Positions 1-11,107 are shown, numbered from the stretch's first letter. The stretch: 64,000 nt of DNA from Reyranella sp. (GCF_017305915.1 NZ_JAFKJN010000007.1:1-64000); one strand, 5' to 3'. Notes: generated by a model from the sequence alone, not told the origin. Made by a program: numbers and translations.

Positions 1-139
1 CTGGTTCGAATCCCCAAGCTCACGGCCGCCTGACCCGGCTCCCACGGATCGACAGATCACCTGACGCCGCCAGACTTTCCAGTGATCGGGCCCCGCCAAG
101 GCCAAAAACTCCGCAGTGAGGAGTTCTTCAGCAGTCTGC

Positions 140-263
140 TAGAGCGATTCCGGGCAGATGGAACCGCTCGCGGTTCCATCTGCCCGGAAATGCGCGCACG
201 GGGGTTGTTGTTGCAGCAGGCATATTCCGTTCGGCTGATTCCAGCCGAACGGAATATGCTCTA
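140..263. repeat. TAGAGC-bounded double-hairpin intergenic repeat
   Basis: Two perfect or near-perfect hairpins lie in tandem. The first has 19-bp arms (148-166 and 171-189) with a 4-nt loop; the second has 17-bp arms (221-237 and 242-258) with a 4-nt loop. The block is bounded by TAGAGC (140-145) and GCTCTA (258-263). Such TAGAGC palindromes are common between genes in alphaproteobacterial genomes. The last three bases are also the complement of the TAG stop codon of the minus-strand hydrolase gene, so the repeat abuts that gene and may end its transcript or shape its 3' end (inference). Confidence 0.8.
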
Positions 264-1538
264 GGCTGTCGGCGCCGACGACGAGGCCAGCCGGACGAAC
301 GCCACGACGAGGTCGATCAGCAGGTTCTCGACGTCGAGCAGCGGCGGCACGTCGGCGAGCAGCGAATCGGCATCGAACGCCGCGGTGAAGTCGATCGGCT
401 TCACCGGCTTCAGCCCCTCGACCGCCACGATCTGCGCGCACACCGCCTGGGCGAAGGCGGCGTAGCCCACCGTCGTGGGATGCAGGTTGTCGAGGCCGAA
501 CAGGCCGCCTTTGTGGCTGAAGCCCTGCAAGGGCACGTTGTTGATCCGCCAGTTGTGGATCCAGATCGGCTTGCTGTCGCGGAAGTGCTTGTCGTCGCGC
601 TCCGCCAGCAGCGCGTAGCTGTCGATGAAAGCGATGCCGCCGTCGGGAAACAGCTCCGCGAAGTCGTCGCGGATGCGGTGGTTCAGCGCCACCAGCTCCT
701 GGTCGATCGCCTGCATGTCGCCCGACGTCAGGCCGCCGAGCTGGCCGAGCCGGCCGAGATATTCGGGATAGTAGCCGCTGCCGCCGGGCGGCCGGTCGGG
801 GTCGCGCCGCGGCATCAGGTTGGCGATGCAGCTCGCCTTGGGCATCAGGTTGAAATAGATCCGGTCGACCTGCCCCGCCGCCTTCATCTCGGCGAGGCGC
901 ACGCCGAGATCGTGCATGTCGCCGGCGATCCGCGCCGGATCGAAGTCGGTCTTGATCGCCTCCAGGCAGACCGTCCACAGCCCGTCGTTGGCGCCGACAT
1001 TGACCAGCAGCCGCCTGGGCCGCCGCTCGGCGACGATCTCGAGCGGCGTCTTGTCGGCCCATTTGCCGTCGGGCTTGTGGCTGGGATTGAGCACGAAGGC
1101 GGTGTTGATCGCGAGATAGAGCGCCACGACCGCGCCGAAGTCGATGCTCGAGCCGCTACGCACCCGGTCGATCAGCGGCGCGATCTGCGCGACGTGGTTG
1201 AGATAGGTGAGGCGCGACTGGTCGCCGATCGTGGTCTGGGCGATCGCCAGGTTGTCGAAGCCGTCGGTGTCGGCCCACGAGTCCATCTCGAGCCAGCGCT
1301 GGGCATTGGCGATCACCGCCATCTTCAGGGTGTCGATGTCGAAGGCGTGGGCGCGGAACAGCGCTTCGAGGTTGAACAGCACGTCGAACGGATAGGCCGG
1401 CACCTTGAAGTCCCAGCCGAAGGCGCGCGCTACCTGGGCGGGAACGGACAGACGGGCCAGCTCGGCATTGGTGGTCAGCGATCGCGTGCCGTTGTAGATC
1501 GAATCGCCGATGGCCATCAGTTCAGGACGGTCGGGCAT
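261..1538 (-). CDS. SGNH/GDSL-like hydrolase
   Basis: A 425-residue protein with the signature blocks of the SGNH hydrolase superfamily. Block I is GDS at residues 11-13 (nucleophile Ser13), block III is GAND at 182-185, and block V is DNLHPT at 350-355, supplying Asp350 and His353 of the catalytic triad. No clear signal peptide is present, so it is probably cytoplasmic. The ATG at 1538 follows GGGAGAAGG and was chosen over much longer upstream readings that only shadow the opposite gene. Family members hydrolyse carboxylic esters; the substrate cannot be read from sequence. It is divergent from the TAXI receptor gene with an 87-nt gap. Its stop codon is formed by the flanking repeat. Confidence 0.85.
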   Translation of the reverse strand: MPDRPELMAIGDSIYNGTRSLTTNAELARLSVPAQVARAFGWDFKVPAYPFDVLFNLEALFRAHAFDIDTLKMAVIANAQRWLEMDSWADTDGFDNLAIAQTTIGDQSRLTYLNHVAQIAPLIDRVRSGSSIDFGAVVALYLAINTAFVLNPSHKPDGKWADKTPLEIVAERRPRRLLVNVGANDGLWTVCLEAIKTDFDPARIAGDMHDLGVRLAEMKAAGQVDRIYFNLMPKASCIANLMPRRDPDRPPGGSGYYPEYLGRLGQLGGLTSGDMQAIDQELVALNHRIRDDFAELFPDGGIAFIDSYALLAERDDKHFRDSKPIWIHNWRINNVPLQGFSHKGGLFGLDNLHPTTVGYAAFAQAVCAQIVAVEGLKPVKPIDFTAAFDADSLLADVPPLLDVENLLIDLVVAFVRLASSSAPTA

Positions 1539-1625
1539 GGCCTTCTCCCTTACAGTTACGCATACTGAGCCTAGCACGCGCGCATACCGTGCGCCGATCT
1601 GCAATCCGGGAGGGGCTGAAGTGCC

Positions 1626-2570
1626 ATGGCGCTCATACGACGTACGGTTGTACTCGCCGCGACGGCCCTTGCGGCAGCGCCGGCCAGAAGTCAGCCGGCG
1701 GGGCAGCCGGTGAAGGTCCGTCTCGGCACCGCCACGCCCGGCGGCGGCTTCCCGGTCTATGGCGAGGCGTTCATCGCCGCGATCAAGGCGCAGGATCCGG
1801 CGCTGGAGATCGAGGCGATCAACACCAAAGGCAGCACCGAGAACGTGCCGCGGCTCGAGGCGGGCACCCTCGACATCGCGCTGGTGCAGGGCGAGGTCGT
1901 GCACGAGTCGCTGAGCGGCATCGGGCGGCCGCCGGCCGACCTCAAGGTGCTGACGGCGATGTACCCGACGGCCGGGCTGTTCGTCGTCCGTGCCGACAGC
2001 CCGTACAGATCGATCGCCGATCTCAAGGGCAAGGCGATCGCCTGGGGCGCGTCGGGCTCGGGCCTGGTGATCCTCGGCCGCTATGTGATGGACGGGCTGG
2101 GGCTCGACGCGACCAAGGACTTCCAGCCGGTCTATCTCGAGCGCGCCGGCGACGGGCCGGCGATGGTGCTCGACGGCCGCGTCGCGGCGCTGTGGGGCGG
2201 CGGCGCCGGCTGGCCGGGTTTCAAGACGGTGATGGAAAAGGGCGGCCGCTTCGTCGCGCCGAGTGCCGAGGAGATCCAGCGCGTGCTCGCCAAGCACGCA
2301 TTCCTGAAGCCGATCAGCCAGCCGGCGGGCGGCTATCCCGGCCAGGCGGCGGCGATCCCGTCGGTCGGCTCGTGGAGCTTCGTGATGGCGCGGCCCGGCT
2401 TCGACGACGCGGTGGCGATGCGGCTCGCGAAAGCGTTGCATCAGGCGGAGGCGACCCCCTCGGCGCAGCTCGCTGAGACGACGGCGAAGAACACGCTCGT
2501 GGCGGCGGCCCCATCGATGCTGCTTCCCGGGGTGCTGGCCTACTACAAGCAGGCGGGTCTCAGCCGGTAG
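1626..2570 (+). CDS. TAXI-family TRAP transporter solute receptor
   Basis: A 314-residue periplasmic binding protein of the TAXI (TRAP-associated extracytoplasmic immunogenic) family. An N-terminal signal segment (about residues 1-23) is followed by LGTATPGGGFPVYGEAF and LEAGTLDIALVQGEV, typical of the family, in which the receptor hands a small organic acid to a fused TRAP membrane protein. No TRAP membrane component lies nearby, so the partner must be encoded elsewhere or the receptor is an orphan. GGGAGGGG lies upstream of the ATG. The substrate is unknown. The gene ends before a bidirectional terminator shared with the next gene. Confidence 0.85.
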   Translation: MALIRRTVVLAATALAAAPARSQPAGQPVKVRLGTATPGGGFPVYGEAFIAAIKAQDPALEIEAINTKGSTENVPRLEAGTLDIALVQGEVVHESLSGIGRPPADLKVLTAMYPTAGLFVVRADSPYRSIADLKGKAIAWGASGSGLVILGRYVMDGLGLDATKDFQPVYLERAGDGPAMVLDGRVAALWGGGAGWPGFKTVMEKGGRFVAPSAEEIQRVLAKHAFLKPISQPAGGYPGQAAAIPSVGSWSFVMARPGFDDAVAMRLAKALHQAEATPSAQLAETTAKNTLVAAAPSMLLPGVLAYYKQAGLSR

Positions 2571-2707
2571 CTGGGGGCGCCACTCCAATGGCGCGTCATG
2601 ATCTTCCGGACCGCGCGCAGCCTGCGCGCTCGTGAGCGAGCTGGAAGCTCGCGGTCCAAAAGAGCATGAGAAGACGCGCCGCTGGAGCGGCGCGCGCCCA
2701 GCAAAAG

Positions 2708-2740
2708 AACGCCTCCGGTTTCCGGAGGCGTTTCTCTTTG
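2708..2740. terminator. Bidirectional rho-independent terminator
   Basis: An 11-bp hairpin (2708-2718 pairing with 2722-2732) is flanked by T-rich sequence in both directions. It sits between the convergent TAXI receptor gene and the 129-residue gene, so it can serve both. The preceding stretch 2597-2660 holds a longer imperfect palindrome with CCGCG/CGCGG arms of no assigned function. Confidence 0.8.
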
Positions 2741-2759
2741 TCTTGGGTGTTTCCTCGAT

Positions 2760-3149
2760 CTAGCAGCGGCTGGCAGCGGGTGCAGTCATCAGCATCGCCT
2801 TGGTGAGCTGGCAGGCGACCTCGGGCGCCATGCGGATGCCGACGATCTGGCCCGCATCGCCGACCAGCGCGCCTTCGATGTATTCGTCGGTCGGGCTGAG
2901 CTGGAACTCGGCGAAGGCGACATTCATCGTGCCGCAGACCGTACCCTGGTCGTTACCCTCGTCGTGGCGGCGGCGCGACATTTCCGCGGCGGCGCGATTG
3001 AGGTTGGCGATGAAGGCGTTGAACTCGGAGAAGTCGGCGACACAACGGATGGTGCGTTGGTCCTCGTCGACAAACACCATCATGCAGGTCTGGCCGTCGG
3101 CGCTGACGCCCAGATGAAACTTGTCGAGTGTGCCGGTCGGGATGTCCAT
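2760..3149 (-). CDS. Conserved hypothetical protein, 129 residues
   Basis: A 129-residue soluble-looking protein that I do not recognise. It has no signal peptide, membrane segment or obvious catalytic motif. The first half reads like a beta-rich fold (GVSADGQTCMMVFVDEDQRTIRCV) followed by a helix, and two cysteines close the C-terminus region. The ATG at 3149 follows a GGAGG ribosome binding site eight bases upstream, and codon use matches the neighbours, so it is very likely a real gene. It lies 56 bp downstream of the pterin dehydratase gene on the same strand and could be co-transcribed with it. Confidence 0.75.
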   Translation of the reverse strand: MDIPTGTLDKFHLGVSADGQTCMMVFVDEDQRTIRCVADFSEFNAFIANLNRAAAEMSRRRHDEGNDQGTVCGTMNVAFAEFQLSPTDEYIEGALVGDAGQIVGIRMAPEVACQLTKAMLMTAPAASRC

Positions 3150-3205
3150 GTCGGCCTCCGTCGTGACCGATACAACGGAGGGCCCGTGACAATGTTCCCT
3201 GTGGG

Positions 3206-3496
3206 TTACGGGACCAGGCCGTCGATGAAACGGGCCAGCGCCACGTCCTTGTCGCTCAAGCCGCCGGCATCGTGGGTCGACAGCACGATCTCGATCTTGT
3301 TGTAGACGTTCGACCATTCGGGATGGTGGTCGGCCTTCTCGGCCGCCAGCGCGACCCGCGTCATGAAGCCCCACGCCTGGGTGAAGTCGGCGAACTTGAA
3401 ACTCTTCTGGATGGCGTCGCGGCCCGAGACCTCGCTCCATCCCTCGAGCGTCGCCAGCGCATCGCTGCGTGCCTTGCCGGAAAGCTTGGCCGTCAT
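3206..3496 (-). CDS. phhB: Pterin-4a-carbinolamine dehydratase
   Basis: A 96-residue protein of the PCD/DCoH family, which dehydrates 4a-hydroxytetrahydrobiopterin during pterin recycling. The family core is intact: [11 protein letters not shown] then DHHPEW, with paired histidines and Trp of the active site, and [12 protein letters not shown] near the C-terminus. Length is normal. ATG at 3496 (MTAKLSG) is chosen; an ATG four codons earlier (3508) is also possible. No phenylalanine hydroxylase gene lies in the window, so the pterin-dependent partner is not visible. The symbol follows the family; a role in molybdopterin metabolism, proposed for some bacterial PCDs, cannot be excluded. Confidence 0.9.
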   Translation of the reverse strand: MTAKLSGKARSDALATLEGWSEVSGRDAIQKSFKFADFTQAWGFMTRVALAAEKADHHPEWSNVYNKIEIVLSTHDAGGLSDKDVALARFIDGLVP

Positions 3497-3576
3497 GCGG
3501 TCCTCCATGGTTATGGCACCAAGCTTGCCTGATTGCGCCGCGGGAGCCTAGGCTTCCCCCGTAACAGGAGGCTTTC

Positions 3577-5103
3577 GTGAAAATCACCCGCCGTTCCGCG
3601 CTTCTCTCCACCGCCGCTGCCGCGGCGCTGCCCGCCTCGGCGCGCGCCCAGAAAGCCGCCGACACGCTGCGCATCCAGTTCGTCGACGCGGTGCCCAACG
3701 TCGACATGTATTTCAACTCCCAGCGCACCGGTTTGATCCTCGCCCATCACGCCTGGGACATGCTGGTCCATCGCGATCCCGAGACCTTCGAGAGCAAGCC
3801 GCTGCTGGCGACCGAATGGCGCTTCGCCGAGGACAACTCGCTCGACCTCAAGATCCGCGAGGGCGTGAAGTTCCACGACGGCAGCCCGCTCACCGCCGAG
3901 GACGTGGCCTACACCCTCAACATGGCGGCCAATCCCGAGAGCAAGGTCGCGACGCCGTCGAACTACGCCTGGATCGACAAGGTCGAGAAGACCGGCGACT
4001 ACGCGGTCTCGATCAAGATGAAAAAGCCGACGCCGGCGGCGCTCGAATACCTGACGATGGTCTGCCCGATCCATCCCAAGGCCTATCGCGAGAAGGTCGG
4101 GCCCGAGGGCTTCGCCAAGGCGCCGGTCGGCGCTGGCCCCTACAAGATCGTCAAGAACGACCAGGGCAAGGAAGTCGTCTACGAGAAGTTCGCCGACTAC
4201 TGGAAGGGTTCCCCGAAGACCGCGACCATCAAGAACCTGCATGTCCGCTTCGTGCCCGACCTCGCGACCGAGGTAACGGAGCTGCTGGCCCAGAAGACCG
4301 ACTGGATCTGGAACATCAATCCCGACCAGCGCGATAGCATCAACAAGGTGCCCTACCTGCAGGCGGTGCGGCAGGAATCGATGCGCGTCGGCTACCTGTC
4401 GATCGACGCTGCCGGCCGCTCGGGCGCCGACAATCCGCTGTCCAAGCTCAAGGTGCGCCAGGCGATCTGGCACGCGGTCAACCGCCAGGAATTCGCCGAC
4501 AAGCTGGTCGGCGGCGGCAGCCGCGTGCCGCCGGCGCCGTGCTTCCCCAGCCAGTTCGGCTGCGACGCCAACGCGGCGGTGAAGTACGACTACGATCCCA
4601 AGAAGGCCAAGGAGCTGCTGGCCGAGGCGGGCTATCCCAATGGCTTCGACATCGAGATGCTGACCTACGTGCAGCCGACCTCGTGGCCGGCGGCGGTGCA
4701 GAACTACCTTCAGGCGGTCGGCATCCGCGCCAGGATCAACCAGCTCCAGGTGGCGCCGGCGATCCAGAAAGCGGAGAAGGGCGAGGCGCCGCTCTACATG
4801 GGGAGCTGGGGCAGCTACTCGGTCAACGACGTGTCGGCGATCCTGCCGGTGATGTTCGGCGCCGGCGCGCTCAACAACTATTCCAAGGATCCCGAGCTCG
4901 AGAAGCTGATCGCCGAGGGCGGCAACACCTCCGACAAGGCGGTGCGCGCCAAGGCCTATTCGGCGGCGGTCAAGATCGCGACCGAGAAGGCCTACTGGCT
5001 GCCGATCAACACCTACGTGAACACCTACGCCTTCGCCAAGGCGCTGGACATGAAGACCTTCGCCGACGAGCTGCCGCGCTTCTACATGGCGAAGTGGAAA
5101 TAG
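3577..5103 (+). CDS. ABC transporter substrate-binding protein, family 5 (peptide/nickel type)
   Basis: A 508-residue periplasmic receptor of the DppA/OppA family. It begins with a twin-arginine-like signal (RRSALLSTAAA, cleavage after ARAQ near residue 25), then carries the family hallmarks KIREGVKFHDGSPLTAEDVAYTL and VRQAIWHAVNRQEFADKLV. It faces, convergently, a complete dpp-type permease/ATPase operon (10011 to 6377), and is probably its receptor although transcribed from the other strand. Because that operon ends in a NicC-like monooxygenase, the ligand may be an aromatic or heterocyclic compound rather than a peptide (inference). An AGGAGG site lies upstream of a GTG at 3577. Confidence 0.9.
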   Translation: MKITRRSALLSTAAAAALPASARAQKAADTLRIQFVDAVPNVDMYFNSQRTGLILAHHAWDMLVHRDPETFESKPLLATEWRFAEDNSLDLKIREGVKFHDGSPLTAEDVAYTLNMAANPESKVATPSNYAWIDKVEKTGDYAVSIKMKKPTPAALEYLTMVCPIHPKAYREKVGPEGFAKAPVGAGPYKIVKNDQGKEVVYEKFADYWKGSPKTATIKNLHVRFVPDLATEVTELLAQKTDWIWNINPDQRDSINKVPYLQAVRQESMRVGYLSIDAAGRSGADNPLSKLKVRQAIWHAVNRQEFADKLVGGGSRVPPAPCFPSQFGCDANAAVKYDYDPKKAKELLAEAGYPNGFDIEMLTYVQPTSWPAAVQNYLQAVGIRARINQLQVAPAIQKAEKGEAPLYMGSWGSYSVNDVSAILPVMFGAGALNNYSKDPELEKLIAEGGNTSDKAVRAKAYSAAVKIATEKAYWLPINTYVNTYAFAKALDMKTFADELPRFYMAKWK

Positions 5104-5105
5104 CT

Positions 5106-5244
5106 TTCCTCCCTGGCGAAGCTGGGGAGGTGCCCCGCTCACAGCGGGGCGGAGGGGTCATGAGCGTCAGTCGCGGTGCCCTCGACCCCTCCGCCCGCGT
5201 ATGACGCGGGCACCTCCCCTTCGCGGAATCCGCGAAGGGGAGGA
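5106..5244. repeat. CCTCCCC/GGGGAGG palindromic intergenic repeat, copy 1
   Basis: A nested set of inverted repeats: GGGGAGGTGCCC, an inner CGGAGGGGTCAT/CGACCCCTCCG pair, then CACCTCCCC and a closing GGGGAGG. It is a member of a family very common between genes in alphaproteobacteria. It lies between the convergent solute receptor and monooxygenase genes. A second copy (59491-59499 plus 61438-61554) is interrupted by the IS1595 element. Confidence 0.85.
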
Positions 5245-5246
5245 AG

Positions 5247-6376
5247 TTATGAGGCGAGCGGCGCTTCCCAGGCGTTGTAGCCGTAGACCCAGTCGACGTC
5301 GGTGACGCCCTTGCCCCAGACGTTCTGGCGCGAGGTGAACTGCATCCGGGCGGTGCGCTCCTTGCGCGTCGCCTCGTAGCGGCGCAGCCCGGCCTCGACG
5401 CCGTCGCGATCGAGGCCTTCCAGGCAGCGCGCCAGGATCGCGCCGTCCTCGATCGCCATCGCCGCGCCCTGCGCCATGTAGGGCGTCATCGGATGGCTGG
5501 CGTCGCCCAGCAGCGCCACCCTTCCGTCGATCCAGCGCGCCAGCGGATCGCGGTCGACCAGCGGCCGCTTGTGCACGTCGGGCGCGGCCTCGATCACGGC
5601 GCGCGCCTCGGGATGGAACGCCTCGAAGGCCTCGCGCAGCACCTTGACGTCGCCGGTCGCCGACCAGGATTCGAGGTTGAAGCCGGGCTCGGGCTGGCTG
5701 GTGACGAAATAGATCTCCGAACGGTCGGGCTTGACCGGATAGATCACGACGTGGCGGTCCTCGCCCCACCACTTGGTGCAGTTCAGCACGTCGACGCCCT
5801 TCAGGCGCTCGACCGGGAACACCGTGCGATAGGCGATGCGGCCGGTGAAGTTGGGCTCGTCCTCGCCGAACAGCGCCGTCTTCACCGCCGAATGCACGCC
5901 GTCGGCGCCGATCGCGGCGTCGGCCTCGGCGACATGGCCGTTGTCGAAGGTGAGGCGCACGCCGCCGCCCCCAGTCTGATCGATGCCGGTCAGGCGATGG
6001 TCGAGCTTCACGATCTCCGGCGGCACCGCGCTGGCCAGAGCCGCATGCAGGTCGCCGCGGTGCGCGAGGAGATACGGTGCGCCATAGGTCTGCTCGGCGT
6101 CGGCGCCGAACAGGATGTCGAACAGCACCTCGCCGCTCTCCCAGTCGCGGTTGTTCCACGAGCGTGGATAGAAGGTGTCGGCGCGCAGCCGGCCCTCGAG
6201 TCCCAGCCCGCGCAGGACGTGCATGGCGTTGCAGCCGATCTGGATGCCGGCGCCGAGCCGGGTGAACTGCCGCGCCTGCTCGTAGAGCGTCACGGAATGG
6301 CCGACCTTGCGCAGCGCCGCCGCGGCGGCGAGCCCGCCCATGCCGGCGCCGACGATCGCGATATCGAGTTTGTCCG

Positions 6377-6380
<4 letters not shown>
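5247..6380 (-). CDS. FAD-dependent aromatic hydroxylase, NicC-like
   Basis: A 377-residue class A flavin monooxygenase. The FAD-binding GAGMGG is at residues 11-16, followed by the DGVHS motif and the GDASHPM motif that contacts the flavin ribityl chain. The segments RLGAGIQIGCNAMHVLR, KWWGEDRHVVIYP and YFVTSQPE closely recall 6-hydroxynicotinate 3-monooxygenase (NicC) more than salicylate hydroxylase, so hydroxylation of a pyridine or similar ring is proposed. No other nicotinate pathway gene is in the window, so substrate remains open. It is the last gene of the ABC operon; its ATG overlaps the stop of the preceding ATPase gene (ATGA), making co-translation likely. Confidence 0.85.
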
Positions 6381-7303
<923 letters not shown>

Positions 7304-7313
7304 GTGGGGGCAG

Positions 7314-8260
<947 letters not shown>

Positions 8261-8264
<4 letters not shown>

Positions 8265-9097
8265 GCGTCGGACCTCGCGCCGAACAGGTCGCGCAGCCCG
8301 TCGCCCAGCAGATTGATGCCGAGCACCAGCACGAACAGGGCGATGCCCGGGATCACGATCACCCACGGGCTGAAGAACATGTAATCCTTGGCCTCGGCGA
8401 TCATCAGGCCCCACGACGGCAGCGGCGGCGGCACGCCGAGGCCGAGGAAGGAGAGAGCGGCCTCGAGCAGGATGGCGAGCGCGATCTCCAGGGTCGCCAC
8501 GACCACGAGATGGCTCGCGATGTTGGGCAGCACCTCGCCGGCCAGGATGCGGAAGCGCGAGCAGCCGGCGCACCACGCGGCGGCGACGAAGTCGAGATTG
8601 CGAACCTGCATGGTGGTCGAGCGCGCGACCACGGCGAAGCGCTCCCACAGCAGCAGGCCCAGGGTGAACATCAGGATGGTCATCGAGCTGCCGAGCAGGC
8701 CGACCACCGCCAGCGCCACCAGCACGACCGGCAGCGACAGCCGTGTGGTCACCGCAAACAGGACCACGTCGTCGACCCGGCCGCCCATGAAGCCGCCCAG
8801 CACCCCGATGGTGATGCCGATGATTCCGGAGACGATGGTCACGGTGACGCCGATCATCATCGAGATGCGGCAGCCGTAGATCAGCCGCGAGAGATAGTCG
8901 CGGCCGAGCTGGTCGGTGCCGAGGAGATGGCTGGGATCGGTGCCTTCCATCCAGAACGGCACCAGCAGGCGCTTGCCGAGATCCTGGGCGAACGGGTCGT
9001 GCGGCACCAGCAGGGGCGCGAACAGCGCGCAGAAGGCGGCGATGCCCACGATGACGGCACCGACCCAGGTGCCGATGTTCCGCCAGCCGCGCTTCAT
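8261..9097 (-). CDS. ABC transporter permease, DppC type
   Basis: A 278-residue inner-membrane permease with about six hydrophobic segments. The N-terminal OppC-type segment (PLLVPHDPFAQD, then HLLGTDQLGRDYLSRL) and the coupling region EVLPNIASHLVVVATLEIALAILLE carry the expected EAA-type contact loop. The ATG at 9097 overlaps the stop of the DppB-type gene by 4 nt. It is the second permease of the heterodimeric channel. Confidence 0.92.
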
Positions 9098-10011
9098 GCG
9101 CCGCGCAGCCGCGGATCGAGGACGGCGTTCAGCATGTCGGCCAGCATGGTCAGGCCGACATAGATCACCGCCAGCACCAGCACGACCGCCTGGACCACCG
9201 GGAAGTCGTTCTTGGCGATGCTCTCCCAGGCGAGGAAGCCGACGCCGTGCAGCGCGAAGACCTGCTCGATCACGATCGAGCCGCCCAGCATGAAGCCGAG
9301 CTGGACCGCGGCGATCGCCACCACCGGGATCGCCGCGTTGCGCAGCGCGTGCTTCAGCAGGATCGAGGCCCGCGACAGGCCCTTGGCACGGGCGGTGCGG
9401 ATATAGTCGCTGGCCATCGCCTGGATCATGCCGGCGCGGGTCAGCCGGGTGAGGGCGGGGATGGCGGAGAAGGCCAGCACCACGCCCGGCATGATGAAGC
9501 TCTGCCACGAGTCGGTGCCCGAGATCGGCAGCCAGCCGAGCTGCAGGCCGAACACGATCATCAGCAGCAGGCCGAGCCAGAAGGACGGCATCGCCTGGCC
9601 GAGCAGGGCCACGACCTGCACGAAGCGGTCGAGCGGCGTGTTCTCCCTGACTGCCGCCAGGATGCCGAGCGGCAGCGAGACCAGCAGCGCGATCACCAGG
9701 CCGGTGAGGCCGAGCGCCAGCGTCACCGGCATGCGCTCGCCGATCAGCTCGGACACCCGCCGCTTGAAGAAGAAGCTGTCGCCGAGGTCGCCCATGCTGG
9801 CGCGGCCGACCCAATCGAAGAACTGGGTGAGCACCGGACGGTCGAGGCCGTAGGCCTTGCGCACGGCCGCGATGTCGTCCTGCGTCGCGTTGGGGCCGGC
9901 GATCGAGATGGCGAGATCGCCCGACAGGCGAGTCATGACGAAGGCGAGCGTCATGACCGTCGCGGCGACGAGCAGGGCGACCACCAGGCGCCGAATGAGG
10001 AAGCGCAGCAT
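9094..10011 (-). CDS. ABC transporter permease, DppB type
   Basis: A 305-residue permease and the first gene of the operon. It begins MLRFLIRRLVVALLVAATVM, the typical DppB/OppB first membrane segment, continues with AYGLDRPVLTQF and has the coupling loop IRTARAKGLSRASILLKHALRNA. Upstream, 10012-10060 contains a TAGAGC/CGTTCCGGAACG palindrome related to the repeat at the start of the window; a promoter must lie in the 123 bp shared with the divergent metallopeptidase gene but none is obvious. Confidence 0.92.
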   Translation of the reverse strand: MLRFLIRRLVVALLVAATVMTLAFVMTRLSGDLAISIAGPNATQDDIAAVRKAYGLDRPVLTQFFDWVGRASMGDLGDSFFFKRRVSELIGERMPVTLALGLTGLVIALLVSLPLGILAAVRENTPLDRFVQVVALLGQAMPSFWLGLLLMIVFGLQLGWLPISGTDSWQSFIMPGVVLAFSAIPALTRLTRAGMIQAMASDYIRTARAKGLSRASILLKHALRNAAIPVVAIAAVQLGFMLGGSIVIEQVFALHGVGFLAWESIAKNDFPVVQAVVLVLAVIYVGLTMLADMLNAVLDPRLRGA

Positions 10012-10134
10012 TCCGAGTCGAGCTTAGAGCGGTTCGTTCCGGAACGCGACCATGCAAGATCGTGGCCGAAAGACGGTGCACAAACCGCCGCAGCGGAGCT
10101 TGGCGAGGGCGGCGCGCTGATATATGGGAGAGTC

Positions 10135-10584
10135 ATGCCGGTCTTCACCAACCCGCGCTCCACGCCCTGCTTCGTCAAGGCGCCGAGTCTCGAGGACCTC
10201 GAGGCGATCGCCGCCGAGGCGCTTGCGACGATTCCGGAGGAGTTCCGCAGGCACGTCGGCAACGTGCGCATCCAGGTCGACGACTTCCCGTCGGACGAGG
10301 TCGAGAAGGCGATGGAGCTCGAGACTCCGTTCGACCTGCTCGGCCTCTATCAGGGCGTGTCGATGATGGAGCGCGGCGCCGGCCACATTGCCAACGACAT
10401 CGACCGCATCTTCCTCTATCGTCGTCCGATCCTCGACTACTGGTGCGAATCGGACGAGGATTTGCCGCACATCGTGCGCCACGTGCTGATCCACGAGATC
10501 GGCCATCACTTCGGCCTGAGCGACGACGACATGGAAGCGATCGAAGCCCGCGCCGAGGAAGAATCCCGCCGCGCCGGCGCCTAG
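10135..10584 (+). CDS. Metallopeptidase family protein, zincin-like
   Basis: A 149-residue protein of the minimal-gluzincin-like (DUF1025) family. The catalytic motif HVLIHEIGHHFG, at about residues 117-128, supplies the zinc-binding HExxH, with a further His. No signal peptide is seen, so it is cytoplasmic. The ATG at 10135 follows GGGAGAG. The physiological substrate of this family is not known. It is divergent from the ABC operon and probably monocistronic. Confidence 0.88.
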   Translation: MPVFTNPRSTPCFVKAPSLEDLEAIAAEALATIPEEFRRHVGNVRIQVDDFPSDEVEKAMELETPFDLLGLYQGVSMMERGAGHIANDIDRIFLYRRPILDYWCESDEDLPHIVRHVLIHEIGHHFGLSDDDMEAIEARAEEESRRAGA

Positions 10585-10622
10585 CGCGCGATGAGTTAAA
10601 CTCCGTTCGTCGCGCCGACCTG

Positions 10623-10933
10623 CCGGCCGGGAGTCCACGAGAGTCCGCAAGAGTCCACATTCGTGTGGACCGGTTCGATGCCGATGGCATCGGCGTTTTC
10701 GGCCCGGAGTCCACGAATCCACCGACCCCCGGGGGCCCCTGAAAAAACACTCTATCCAAAGTCCCGCCGCGGCCGCGCGTAGGCAACGGGCGGCCGCTTC
10801 GAGACTGGTCGTAACGTGGCGCATCATCATGCGCGCCACCCTGCATCACGGCGCGTCGAACACCTATTATGGGCAATGGAACGCGCGCATCCTGAGGCAA
10901 CACAGGCAAATCGACCGTTCCATTGCCCATAAT
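10623..10933 (+). repeat. Composite dispersed repeat, copy 1 (defines forward orientation)
   Basis: Four modules are shared with the copy at 30019-30335 (inverted): clustered AGTCCACG words; GATGCCGATGGCATCGG followed by TTTTC; a C-rich stretch ending CCCTGAAAAA; then a segment around CTGCATCACGGCGCG leading to CACCTATTATGGGCAATGG. The copy closes with a 17-bp inverted repeat, ATTATGGGCAATGGAAC at 10866-10882 and its complement at 10917-10933, around a 34-nt variable loop. Sequence between modules is not conserved. The remaining bases up to 11103 show no gene I can support. Confidence 0.8.
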
Positions 10934-11107
10934 GAACTCGGAGCGAGCCCGAAATTTGCGGCCGTGGAGGGGTGCGGGCGCGTTTTGCCCGGAAATCGAG
11001 GATCGGCCCGCGGGAAATTTACACCGGCCCGAAAAAGAAATTTCGGGCGAGCCAAACCTCAGAACAGCGAGCAGCTCTCAGTCGAACTCAAAATCATCCG
11101 GCTCTAG

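Noticed and set aside
1..30. tRNA 3' end (GGTTCGAATCCCC resembling a T-arm)
   Set aside because: The T-loop word is right, but the visible 5' stem (CTGG) does not pair with CCCCA beyond two bases, no acceptor or CCA end follows, and the 5' part lies outside the window.
148..258. Short palindrome pair considered as a CRISPR remnant
   Set aside because: The two hairpins differ in sequence and there is no repeat-spacer periodicity; no cas genes are in the window.
261..2588. A 775-codon open frame on the minus strand covering the SGNH and TAXI genes
   Set aside because: Its upstream part is antisense to the TAXI receptor gene and has no family features; only the SGNH part from 1538 is real.
10829..11107. 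A 92-codon frame ending EQLSVELKIIRL just before the IS5 element
   Set aside because: It begins inside the composite repeat, has no ribosome binding site, and its stop is created by the IS target site; the coding look of the last codons is not enough.
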